NCBI GenBank assembly: GCA_021731215.1 | Contig: JAKFXU010000244.1 | Location: 1 to 12,676, forward strand | DNA length: 12,676 nucleotides | Direction of reading: 5' to 3' | Source: Rhodoferax sp. | GTDB lineage: Bacteria; Pseudomonadota; Gammaproteobacteria; Burkholderiales; Burkholderiaceae_C | Shown: positions 1-6,824 of the stretch, piece after piece | How positions within the stretch are numbered: the stretch's first letter is position 1 | Layout of the letters: each line of letters begins with the position of its first letter | Program-made: the position numbers and the translations under genes | Notes under the pieces: model-generated | What the model was told of the DNA's origin: nothing | Seen by the model: the letters and a program-made list of their open reading frames with translations, nothing else | The model's database searches: none

Positions 1-1
1 C

Positions 2-553
2 CGCTCGGCCAGCGGCTTGCCGGTGATCAACATCGCCGGTTGCCCGACGCACCCCAACTGGGTGCTCGACAGCCTGATGGCGCTGGCCGGCGGATCCTTG
101 CTGGCGGCCGATCTCGACACGCTGGCGCGCCCGCGTTGTTACGCCGACCAGCTGGTGCACCACGGCTGCACCCGCAACGAGTACTACGAGTACAAGGCCA
201 GCGCGCATAAACCGTCCGATCTGGGCTGCCTGATGGAGCACATGGGCTGCAAGGGCACGCAGGTGCACGCCGACTGCAATATCCGGCTCTGGAACGGCGA
301 GGGCTCCTGCACGCGCGGCGGCTACGCCTGCATCGCCTGCACCGAGCCCGGCTTCCAGGAGCCGGGCCACCCGTTTCACGAGACGCCCAAGATTGCCGGC
401 ATTCCGATCGGCCTGCCCACCGACATGCCCAAGGCCTGGTTCGTGGCGCTGGCCTCGCTGTCCAAATCTGCCACGCCGCGGCGCGTCAAGCTCAATGCCA
501 TGGCCGACCACCTGGTGGTGGCGCCGGTGGCGCGCAAGACCCGCTTGAAATAA
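2..553 (+). CDS. hoxB: Regulatory (H2-sensing) [NiFe]-hydrogenase small subunit HoxB/HupU, 5'-truncated by window
   Basis: Electron-transfer subunit of a cytoplasmic H2-sensing hydrogenase, which signals H2 to a histidine kinase. The frame is open from base 2, and 183 residues are visible, about the C-terminal half of a usual ~330-residue protein; the start is outside the window. Visible Fe-S ligands in order: AGCPTHP (residues 12-18) carries a proximal-cluster Cys. HHGCTRNEYYE with downstream GCLMEHMGC supplies His plus three Cys for the distal cluster. CNIRLWN...SC...ACIAC supplies four Cys for the medial cluster, where standard uptake enzymes have Pro in place of one Cys. A tail of about 50 residues follows the last Cys; in the Ralstonia protein a C-terminal tail is needed for complex formation with HoxJ. 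The next genes are hoxC and hoxJ, which fixes the identity as the sensor rather than the energy-conserving enzyme. The name hupU is equally valid. Confidence 0.93.
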   Translation, partial: RSASGLPVINIAGCPTHPNWVLDSLMALAGGSLLAADLDTLARPRCYADQLVHHGCTRNEYYEYKASAHKPSDLGCLMEHMGCKGTQVHADCNIRLWNGEGSCTRGGYACIACTEPGFQEPGHPFHETPKIAGIPIGLPTDMPKAWFVALASLSKSATPRRVKLNAMADHLVVAPVARKTRLK

Positions 554-565
554 ATTCCGGCCATG

Positions 566-642
566 AAACGCCCCCACGCTGACTTCGTTCGCTGCCCCCC
601 GAGGGGGCGCTCAGCGCCCTTGGGGCGGCCCGGCGGGCGCTG
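566..642. repeat. GC-rich hairpin-forming intergenic repeat between hoxB and hoxC
   Basis: A C/G-run-rich segment fills almost the whole hoxB-hoxC gap and ends at the hoxC start codon. It contains overlapping inverted repeats: GCCCCC (594-599) with GGGGGC (603-608), and GGGCGCT (605-611) with AGCGCCC (613-619). From memory, near-identical segments (C-rich start, CTTCGTTCGCT, C-run/GAG/G-run, GCTCAGCGCCC, TTGGGGCGG) recur between genes in Comamonadaceae genomes; only one copy is in this window. The repeat can be read through as a 26-codon frame (563-643) whose TGA ends one base before the hoxC ATG. Its function is unknown; it may affect mRNA folding or hoxC translation. Confidence 0.7.
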
Positions 643-644
643 AT

Positions 645-2102
645 ATGACCCGTTTGCTCGTCGGCCTGTTCAACCGTGTCGAAGGCGACCTCGAAGTCAG
701 CCTCGACATCGAGGGCGGGCGCGTCACAGCGGCGCACGTCAATGCACCGATGTTCCGGGGTTTCGAGCAGATTTTGCAAGGCAAGAAGCCGCAGGACGCG
801 CTGGTCTATGTGCCGCGCATCTGCGGCATCTGCTCGGTGTCGCAGTCGGTCGCTTGCGCGCGGGCACTGGCCAGCCTGGGCGCCATCGCGATGCCGCCCA
901 ATGGCCAGCACGCCACCAACGTGATGCTGGCGACCGAGAACCTGGCCGACCACCTGACCCATTTCTACCTGTTTTTCATGCCCGACTTCACGCGCGCTGT
1001 CTACGCGCAGCAGCCCTGGCATGGCGAGGCGCTGCGCCGTTTCGCCGCGCAGACCGGTGAGCACACGCGCTTGGCCATAGCGGCGCGCCAGCGCTGGTTC
1101 ACGCTCTTGGGTACGCTGGCCGGCAAGTGGCCGCATACGCAGAGCATCGAGCCGGGCGGCTCGTCGCGCCCGGTTGGGCCGGCCGAGCGCATCCGCCTGC
1201 TGGCCCAACTGCGCGAATTCCGGGGCTTTCTGGAACGCCAGTTGTTTGCGGCGCCGCTGGAGCAAATCAGCGCGCTGGCCAGCGAAGCGGCGCTGTGGGC
1301 CTGGCATGCGCAGGATCCCTGGGGCGGCGATTTCCGCCTGTTTTTGAGCATGGTGCAAGACTGCGCGCTGGCGCGCCTGGGGTCGGGGCCGGGCCGCTAC
1401 CTGAGTTTTGGCGCTTACCCGCAGCCCCAAGGCGGCTTCGAGCTGGCGGATGGCGTGTGGAATGCAGGCAGCGGTGCCTTATCCGCCGTGGATGAGCGCG
1501 GCATCCGGGAGGACGCCAGCCACGCCTGGCTGTCGGACGCTGCCGGGCCACGCCATCCGCTTGAAGGCATCACGCTGCCCGACGCCAGCAAGGCCGCTGC
1601 CTACACCTGGAACAAGGCCCCGCGCCTGGCCGGCGAGGTGATCGAGACCGGTGCCATTGCACGCCAACTGGCCGCGGCCAATCCGCTGGTGCGCGACGCC
1701 GTGGGCCGCCATGGCGGCACCGTTTACACGCGGGTGCTGGCGCGCCTGCTGGAACTGGCGCGCGTGCTGCCGATGATGGAGCGCTGGCTGCAGCAACTGC
1801 GCCCGGGCGAGGCCTACTGCGTGCCGACGCCGGCCTTCACCGAAGGTATTGGCGTGGGCCTGAGCGAGGCCGCGCGCGGCAGCCTGGGCCACTGGGTGGT
1901 GGCCAGCCGCGGCCGCATTGCCAACTACCAGATCGTGGCGCCCACCACCTGGAACTTTTCGCCGCGCGACGGCGCCGGCACGCCCGGCGCGCTGGAGCAG
2001 GCGCTGGTGGGCGCGCCGGTGCAAAGCGGCGAGACCACACCGGTGGCGGTGCAGCACATCGTGCGCTCGTTTGACCCCTGCATGGTGTGTACCGTGCATT
2101 GA
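645..2102 (+). CDS. hoxC: Regulatory [NiFe]-hydrogenase large subunit HoxC/HupV
   Basis: Carries the NiFe active site that binds H2 in the sensor complex. It is a complete protein of 485 residues. The N-terminal metal-ligand motif is RICGICSVSQS (C60, C63), and the C-terminal motif is DPCMVCTVH (C479, C482), with the His as the very last residue. Ordinary [NiFe]-hydrogenases carry an extension after this His that a protease removes during maturation; its absence is typical of regulatory hydrogenases. Residues 62 (Ile) and 110 (Phe) match those that narrow the gas channel and give O2 tolerance in the Ralstonia sensor. The ATG at 645 is chosen because the LLVGLFNRVEGDLEV opening is the normal N-terminus; there is no clear Shine-Dalgarno site, and a repeat directly precedes it. 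hoxJ starts 20 bases after the stop, so the genes are probably co-transcribed. Confidence 0.96.
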   Translation: MTRLLVGLFNRVEGDLEVSLDIEGGRVTAAHVNAPMFRGFEQILQGKKPQDALVYVPRICGICSVSQSVACARALASLGAIAMPPNGQHATNVMLATENLADHLTHFYLFFMPDFTRAVYAQQPWHGEALRRFAAQTGEHTRLAIAARQRWFTLLGTLAGKWPHTQSIEPGGSSRPVGPAERIRLLAQLREFRGFLERQLFAAPLEQISALASEAALWAWHAQDPWGGDFRLFLSMVQDCALARLGSGPGRYLSFGAYPQPQGGFELADGVWNAGSGALSAVDERGIREDASHAWLSDAAGPRHPLEGITLPDASKAAAYTWNKAPRLAGEVIETGAIARQLAAANPLVRDAVGRHGGTVYTRVLARLLELARVLPMMERWLQQLRPGEAYCVPTPAFTEGIGVGLSEAARGSLGHWVVASRGRIANYQIVAPTTWNFSPRDGAGTPGALEQALVGAPVQSGETTPVAVQHIVRSFDPCMVCTVH

Positions 2103-2122
2103 CGACCAGGCCTTGACAGCCC

Positions 2123-3517
2123 ATGGTTCAACCATCCCCCACCGGCACCCCATCGCCGCGCCACCAGGGCCTGGAAAGCCTGCTGCCGCGCGGCCCCCTG
2201 GAAGGCGTGGACGAATCGACCTGGCTGGACGTAATCCATAAAATGGACGAGGTGTACTCGCAGTTGATCCATGACGAGATCGAGCTGGAGAAGAAAAACA
2301 CCGAGCTGGAGCAGTCGCAGCAATTCATCTTCAGCGTGCTCTCGGCCATGTCGGATGTGCTGCTGGTGTGCGATGAGCGCGGCGTGATCGAAGAGACCAA
2401 TGCCGCCCTGTGCGAACTGGTGGGCCACAGCGACGCCGAGCTGCGCGGCACCTCGATTTATGACCTGCTGGCCGATAGCCAGAGTACAGCGCGCGCGCGC
2501 GCCGTGCTGGACAACACCAACCCGCCGCGCCGCGGCGAGGGGCTGGAACTCAACCTGCTCGACGCCCAGCGCCAGAGCGTGCCGGTGGATGCCAACTGCA
2601 CGCCGCGCGTGGCCGCCAGCGGGCGCCGTGTCGGCACCGTGTTCGTGGCCCGGCCCACGGCCGAGATCAAGCGCGCCTACCAGGAATTGCGGGGCGCGCA
2701 CGAAGCGCTCAAGCGCGCGCAGCAGCAACTGCTGCATTCTGAAAAAATGGCCTCGCTGGGACGCCTGGTGGCCGGTGTCGCGCACGAGCTCAACAACCCG
2801 ATCAGCTTTGTGCTGGGCAACGTGCACGCGCTGAGCCGCTACTGCGAGCGTCTGCGCCGCTACCTGGCGGCCATCCATGGCGGCGAGACGCCAGCGCAGT
2901 TGCAGGCGCTGCGTGCCAAGTTGCGCATCGAACACCTGCTGGGCGACCTGCCCTCGCTGATCGAAGGCACGCTCGAAGGCGCGCAGCGCACCGCCGACAT
3001 CGTCAATGGCCTCAAACGTTTCTCCGCCATGGACCCGGAGGCGCGCACGCCGGTCAACTTGAACGAAGTAGTGGAGCGCGCCATCCACTGGGTGCGCAAG
3101 GGTGCCGCCCCCAGCTTCGAGGTGCAGTGGCAGCCGGGACCGCCCTGCACCGTGACCGGCAGCGCGGGCCAGTTGCAGCAGGTGCTGATGAACCTGCTGC
3201 AAAACGCGCTGGACGCGGCCAGCGGTGTTGGCCGCTCCCACTCAGTGGTGTGGATAGCCATTGAGGTGGACAGCACGCGCCTGCAGTTGCGCCTGCGTGA
3301 CAACGGCCCCGGCATTGCACCGGAACACCTGTCGCACATTTTCGATCCCTTCTTCACCACCAAGCCGGTGGGCAAAGGCACCGGCCTGGGCCTGTCGATC
3401 AGCTACGGCATCGTGGAGCAGCACGGCGGCGCCTTGAGCGTGCGCAACCATCCTGACGGCGGCGCCGAGTTTTTGCTGGAGCTGCCGCTGGCCGGGGTGG
3501 CGGTTCCTGGCAATTGA
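2123..3517 (+). CDS. hoxJ: PAS-domain sensor histidine kinase HoxJ/HupT of the H2-sensing system
   Basis: Soluble kinase expected to receive the H2 signal from HoxBC and control phosphorylation of the response regulator HoxA/HupR. It has 464 residues and no membrane segment. Order of parts: a charged helical stretch rich in Glu/Lys (about 35-65), a PAS domain (about 70-175), then the dimerisation/phosphoacceptor region EKMASLGRLVAGVAHELNNP with His221. The N box follows (LMNLLQNALDA, N361), then the G1 box RDNGPGIAPEH, the F box FDPFFTTKPVG, and the G2 box GKGTGLGLS with Gly419/421/423. All boxes look intact. The ATG at 2123 follows hoxC by 20 bases, with only a weak AGG upstream. The gene order hoxB-hoxC-hoxJ matches Ralstonia; Rhodobacter has hupT first. 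The downstream neighbour is an IS remnant, so the operon ends here. Confidence 0.92.
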   Translation: MVQPSPTGTPSPRHQGLESLLPRGPLEGVDESTWLDVIHKMDEVYSQLIHDEIELEKKNTELEQSQQFIFSVLSAMSDVLLVCDERGVIEETNAALCELVGHSDAELRGTSIYDLLADSQSTARARAVLDNTNPPRRGEGLELNLLDAQRQSVPVDANCTPRVAASGRRVGTVFVARPTAEIKRAYQELRGAHEALKRAQQQLLHSEKMASLGRLVAGVAHELNNPISFVLGNVHALSRYCERLRRYLAAIHGGETPAQLQALRAKLRIEHLLGDLPSLIEGTLEGAQRTADIVNGLKRFSAMDPEARTPVNLNEVVERAIHWVRKGAAPSFEVQWQPGPPCTVTGSAGQLQQVLMNLLQNALDAASGVGRSHSVVWIAIEVDSTRLQLRLRDNGPGIAPEHLSHIFDPFFTTKPVGKGTGLGLSISYGIVEQHGGALSVRNHPDGGAEFLLELPLAGVAVPGN

Positions 3518-3539
3518 AGTCGGCGGCAACACTGCTTGT

Positions 3540-4312
3540 TTACAAATGTAGACGCAGATTTATTGAGTTGCAATGCGGGCAGTGTCCCAGGACTCTTGCG
3601 AGTGCGATACCCAGTTGGAGGCGCAGCGTCGTGATGGAGTCGGCCACGTGACGCTGCGCGCGTTGGGGTGCCCCGAGGGACGTAATCCTTGGGAACGCAA
3701 GGTACTTGGCGTTCGATGAAGTTTTTTTTACCGCTGGCGGCATCGCCGCCAGCCTTGAGTCGCTGCGCCACCAAGAAGCCGTACGCCGCAATACTCAGGC
3801 TGGCATGATGATGAAAGCCCCGCCAGCCCCGGCCCTCATAGTGACCCAGCCCCAGATCCTGCTTCAAGTCCTGGTAATCGCGCTCGATGCGCCAACGCAT
3901 GTGCGCGGCGCGCACCAGATCGTTCAGTGCGCTTGTCTCTGGCAGCGTGGATAGATAGTATTTTTCAGGCTCAGCCTGATCTGCAGGCCACTCGATGAGA
4001 AGCCATTGCTCGGGGCTTGACGTTGACCGGCTGGCGTTTGGCGGTACGCCGTGGCATTACCGGCGGGCGGCCCATGCCACTGTAAGGTTTGGGCGGTAGC
4101 GGCGCCACACCCGGGGGCCAGACAAGCACCGCAGAGGTGATGCCAACCACGTAGGACAGGCCAAGATCGGTCAATCCCTGACGAAACGCGTAGTCGATCC
4201 GATAGCCAGCGTTGGCCAGCACGCAGTGCCTGGGTGCTCCCTGACTGAGCAGATTGCGCAGTTGTTGCAGGGCAATTTGAGGCTGGGTACTTGGGTTGTG
4301 CATGGGGACCAT
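3540..4312 (-). pseudogene. Broken IS701-type transposase
   Basis: Read on the minus strand. The first block (4312 down to about 4016) contains ALQQLRNLLSQGAPRHC, VLANAGY and WPPGVAPLPPKPYSGMGRPP, typical of IS701-type DDE transposases. Family members have Asp in VLADAGY, a likely catalytic acid; here it is Asn. Near 4012-4016 the frame changes and the text jumps to PEQWLLIEWP, losing a stretch that I recall as about 40-50 residues. The second block carries RWRIERDYQDLKQDLGLG (with the likely catalytic Glu) and GRGWRGFHHHASLSIAAYG. A second frame change at the CG run near 3656-3663 moves the C-terminus (QRHVADSITTLRLQL to the TAA at 3540-3542) into a third frame. The N-terminal third, with the first catalytic Asp, is missing. 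The protein is certainly non-functional; the IS701 family assignment is from recalled motifs. Confidence 0.82.
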
Positions 4313-4320
4313 CAGGGCTT
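3540..4320 (-). mobile_element. Decayed IS701-family insertion sequence remnant
   Basis: The 1-kb gap between hoxJ and the CoA-transferase holds a minus-strand relic of a DDE transposase, with recognisable blocks in three frames. The recognisable transposase ends at the TAA at 3540-3542, 23 bases from the hoxJ stop, and its upstream homology fades near 4320. I could not recognise terminal inverted repeats or a target-site duplication, so the true IS boundaries are not set. GC content appears lower here than in the flanking genes. The element cannot be mobile by itself. Confidence 0.75.
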
Positions 4321-4338
4321 GTGAGTCCTGATGGTCCC
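4305..4338. repeat. Long near-perfect hairpin at the upstream edge of the IS remnant
   Basis: GGGACCATCAGG (4305-4316) is followed by its exact reverse complement CCTGATGGTCCC (4327-4338). Allowing one G-T pair, the arms reach 15 bases (4305-4319 with 4324-4338) around the 4-base loop TGTG. It lies where transposase similarity fades. No T-run follows on either strand, so it is not a standard intrinsic terminator. It may be an inverted-repeat scar of the IS event or the end of another small element. Confidence 0.75.
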
Positions 4339-4447
4339 AAAGATTGGAATATTGCGTATGGCACCAAGCCGGTCATTGAGAGAGGTCAATGTGTCACCGT
4401 CCGGTCCGCACGTCATCGGAGATTGATCCCTCATCTGAACGTTCTGG

Positions 4448-4460
4448 TCAATTGAATTGA
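4448..4460. promoter_or_regulatory. Interrupted palindrome upstream of the CoA-transferase promoter (possible operator)
   Basis: TCAATT and AATTGA flank a single G, giving a 13-base palindrome in an AT-richer stretch just upstream of the candidate promoter. Its symmetry and place would suit a dimeric repressor or activator. No regulator can be assigned, and the element could be chance. Confidence 0.25.
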
Positions 4461-4472
4461 ACGCTTTGGCCA

Positions 4473-4501
4473 TTGTTGTCAGGGCGCGACCTGCCTAGAC
4501 T
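4473..4501 (+). promoter_or_regulatory. Candidate sigma-70 promoter for the CoA-transferase gene
   Basis: TTGTTG (4473-4478) and TAGACT (4496-4501) are separated by 17 bases and would start transcription about 20 bases before the ATG at 4527. The match to consensus is partial (3/6 and 4/6). Some promoter is expected here, since the gene follows an IS remnant. Confidence 0.3.
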
Positions 4502-4526
4502 TGCGCCCATTCCACGAAAGCCGCTT

Positions 4527-5726
4527 ATGTCTGAGCCCACTCACATCCCAACCATCGCCCCGCAGGCGGGCAACGCGCCACTTCAGGGCGTGCGTGTACT
4601 GGACCTTACCCGACTGTTGCCGGGTCCCATGTGTACCTTGCATCTCGGCGATTTGGGTGCGGATGTGATCAAGGTGGAGGACACCGGGGCCGGTGACTAT
4701 GCCGCAGAGGCGGTGCGCACCCTGGTGAACCGGAACAAGCGTGCCATTCGCATCGACCTCAAGCAGCCCAGCGGGGTGGCCGTGCTGCTGCGTCTGTGTG
4801 AACAGGCCGATGTGCTGGTGGAGGGTTTTCGCCCGGGTGTGATGGACCGGCTCGGCGTTGGCTATGCGGTGGTTCAGCAGGTCAATCCACGCATTGTTTA
4901 CTGCAGCCTGAGTGGCTACGGCCAGACCGGCCCCTACCGGGACGCCCCGGGCCACGACGTCAACTACAGCGCGTTCGCCGGCGTGGCCGACCAGATGGGC
5001 AGCCATGCCCAGGCGCTGGCCCTGTCCAATGTGCCGGTGGCCGACCTGCTGGGCGGCACCATGACGGCGGTCATGGGCATCCTGGCCGCGCTGTTCGACG
5101 CCGCGCGCACCGGCCTGGGTCGCCATGTGGACGTGTCGATTGCCGACGGCCTGCTGGCGCATGCGGTGGTGCCGCTGGCGGCGCTCAACGCGCACGGCCA
5201 GACCCGCCCCGCCGGCGCTGACAAGCTCACCGGTGCCTTGCCCTGTTATTCGATGTACGCGACCGCCGACGCCCGCTTCGTTGCCGTCGGCGCGCTGGAG
5301 AAAAAATTCTGGGACAGTTTTTGCGAGCTGATCGAGCGCGCCGACCTCAAGGCGCAGCATCACCCGCTGGCGCCGGCGCAGGCCCAGTGGGTGCGCGCCG
5401 AGCTCACGGCCCTGATTGGCGCCCGGCCGCTGGCCTATTGGGTTGACAAGTTGCGCGGCTCCGACTGCTGCGTCACCCCCGTGCTCAAGCTGCAAGAGAC
5501 ACTTGAAAACGAGCAGTTTCTGGCGCGTGAGATGGTGGTGCCTGGCAACACCGGGTCCGGCCAGCCGTTTGTGCAATTGGCCTGTCCGGTAAAAATGACC
5601 GGTTTCAGGTTTGCGGTGCGACACCCCGCCCCTGAGCAGGGGCAACACACGGGCGAGATCCTGCGCCAGGTGGGCTACACCGCGGGCGAGGTGGACGTCC
5701 TGCTTAAGCAAGGTGCAGTCGCCTGA
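4527..5726 (+). CDS. Family III CoA-transferase / alpha-methylacyl-CoA racemase-like protein
   Basis: CaiB/BaiF-type enzyme of 399 residues acting on acyl-CoA thioesters in the cytoplasm. The N-terminus has the family opening GVRVLDLTRLLPGPMCTLHLGDLGADVIKVE, followed by NRNKRAIRIDLK. The motif GHDVNY places His143 and Asp144; Asp173 sits in VADLLGG. The 30-residue spacing between His143 and Asp173 equals that of the His126/Asp156 catalytic pair of mycobacterial alpha-methylacyl-CoA racemase, so racemase activity is plausible. CoA transfer is the other family reaction and cannot be excluded. The ATG at 4527 is preferred to an in-frame upstream start at 4473, because that extension has no family similarity and would overlap the candidate promoter. 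It precedes the regulator by 54 bases and the beta-oxidation operon by about 1.3 kb, in keeping with branched-chain acyl-CoA handling. Confidence 0.88.
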   Translation: MSEPTHIPTIAPQAGNAPLQGVRVLDLTRLLPGPMCTLHLGDLGADVIKVEDTGAGDYAAEAVRTLVNRNKRAIRIDLKQPSGVAVLLRLCEQADVLVEGFRPGVMDRLGVGYAVVQQVNPRIVYCSLSGYGQTGPYRDAPGHDVNYSAFAGVADQMGSHAQALALSNVPVADLLGGTMTAVMGILAALFDAARTGLGRHVDVSIADGLLAHAVVPLAALNAHGQTRPAGADKLTGALPCYSMYATADARFVAVGALEKKFWDSFCELIERADLKAQHHPLAPAQAQWVRAELTALIGARPLAYWVDKLRGSDCCVTPVLKLQETLENEQFLAREMVVPGNTGSGQPFVQLACPVKMTGFRFAVRHPAPEQGQHTGEILRQVGYTAGEVDVLLKQGAVA

Positions 5727-5729
5727 GTC

Positions 5730-5749
5730 GAGTCGGCCGTGGGCCACTC
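5730..5749. other. Short hairpin after the CoA-transferase stop
   Basis: GAGT-C-GGCC pairs with GGCCACTC around a GTG loop, an 8-bp stem with one bulged base. There is no T-run, so at best it is a weak terminator or mRNA 3'-end stabiliser before the AraC-type gene. Confidence 0.25.
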
Positions 5750-5780
5750 ACTGCGTGCGCTTACACACTAAACTGGCCTG

Positions 5781-6824
5781 ATGTCGGCGCCCATTACCCA
5801 CCACACAGTTCCCATCGCGCAGGTCATCCAGATCCTGCAGGGGGTGGTTCAGCGCGGGCTGGATGTCAACGCCATTCTGCGTCGCGCAGAAATTTCACCG
5901 GCCTTGCTCGACTCGCCGCTGTCACGCGTAACGCAGGGACAGTACGCCGCGCTGATCCTCGTGTTGCGTCGCGTGACCCGCGACGAACTCTGGGGCCTGT
6001 GCAGCCGCCCGCTCAGGTTGGGCAGCTTCGTGCAGTCGTGTCGTCTGCTGGTGCATTGCCGCACGCTGGGCGATGCATTGAGCATCGGGTTTCAGTTCTA
6101 TCACCTGATGCTGGACGATTTTGTGCCCCGCCTGGTGGTGGACCGGGGCGTCGTGTCCGTTCGGCTGGTATCAACTGGCGAACGCGATCAAAAGCTGGCC
6201 TATGCCGAGCGCTCCTTCTGTTTTTTTTCTTATGGTCTGGCTTCCTGGCTGGTGGCGCGCCGCATTCCGCTGCTGGACGTTGTCTACCCGGAAGGCGTTG
6301 CGCGCTACGCCTCTGATGCCGAACGCCTGTTCCAGGCGCCCGTGCATTACGAGCGCAACTGGATCGGTTTCCGTTTTGAGGCGCGCTGGCTGGATTTGCC
6401 GGTGGTGCAAACCCCCCAAAGCCTGGTCGAATTCCTGCGGCAGGCACCCGCCAGTCTGCTGGTCAAGTACCGGGACCAGACCAGCCTGACGGAGCGCATC
6501 CGCCGCCTGTTGCGGCGCTCTCTGGCCGGGGAGTTGCCGTCGCTGGAGGTGGTGGGGCAGTCGTTGACCATGACGCCGCAGACGCTGCGCCGCCGCTTAC
6601 GCGACGAAGGGCAGGGTTACCAGTCGATCAAGGACGATCTGCGCCGTGATGTGGCCATTGAGTACCTCGGCCAGCCCGAACTGACGCTGCTCGACATTGC
6701 CAACCGGCTCGGTTTCTCGGAAGCCAGTACCTTTCACCGTGCCTTCAAGGGCTGGACCGGCGTCTCGCCGGGCGCCTATCGCAAGTCGCACCTGTCGGGC
6801 GTCCCTGCCCAGACGACGCCCTGA
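5781..6824 (+). CDS. AraC-family transcriptional regulator (arabinose-binding-like N-domain, C-terminal HTH)
   Basis: DNA-binding regulator of 347 residues. Residues about 15-200 resemble the N-terminal 'arabinose-binding domain of AraC' type found in OruR/ArgR-like proteins (PILQ-like helix, LRLGSFVQSCRLLVHCRTLGDAL). The C-terminal AraC domain has two helix-turn-helix units. The first is at about 254-296 (LEVVGQSLTMTPQTLRRRLRDEG). The second is at about 301-334 (LLDIANRLGFSEASTFHRAF and GWTGVSPGAYR). It is a short-chain regulator without a membrane segment. The ATG at 5781 is the natural start; the ribosome site is weak. It sits between the CoA-transferase and the beta-oxidation operon on the same strand. 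The most likely job is activation of the operon from the 211-bp leader behind it, in response to an acid or acyl-CoA; this is inference from position. Confidence 0.9.
   Translation: MSAPITHHTVPIAQVIQILQGVVQRGLDVNAILRRAEISPALLDSPLSRVTQGQYAALILVLRRVTRDELWGLCSRPLRLGSFVQSCRLLVHCRTLGDALSIGFQFYHLMLDDFVPRLVVDRGVVSVRLVSTGERDQKLAYAERSFCFFSYGLASWLVARRIPLLDVVYPEGVARYASDAERLFQAPVHYERNWIGFRFEARWLDLPVVQTPQSLVEFLRQAPASLLVKYRDQTSLTERIRRLLRRSLAGELPSLEVVGQSLTMTPQTLRRRLRDEGQGYQSIKDDLRRDVAIEYLGQPELTLLDIANRLGFSEASTFHRAFKGWTGVSPGAYRKSHLSGVPAQTTP

Noticed and set aside
1925..3241. Minus-strand open frame of 438 codons opposite hoxC/hoxJ
   Set aside because: Shadow frame over well-identified genes; composition is low-information and no motif is visible.
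4305..4338. Hairpin as an intrinsic terminator
   Set aside because: No T-run follows the stem on either strand, so it is listed as a repeat instead.
4473..4526. Upstream in-frame start for the CoA-transferase
   Set aside because: It is a non-ATG start, adds 18 residues with no family similarity, and overlaps the likely promoter; the ATG at 4527 gives a normal N-terminus.
4479..5747. Minus-strand open frame of 422 codons opposite the CoA-transferase gene
   Set aside because: Mirrors almost the same span as a clear CaiB/BaiF-family gene and has no family features of its own.
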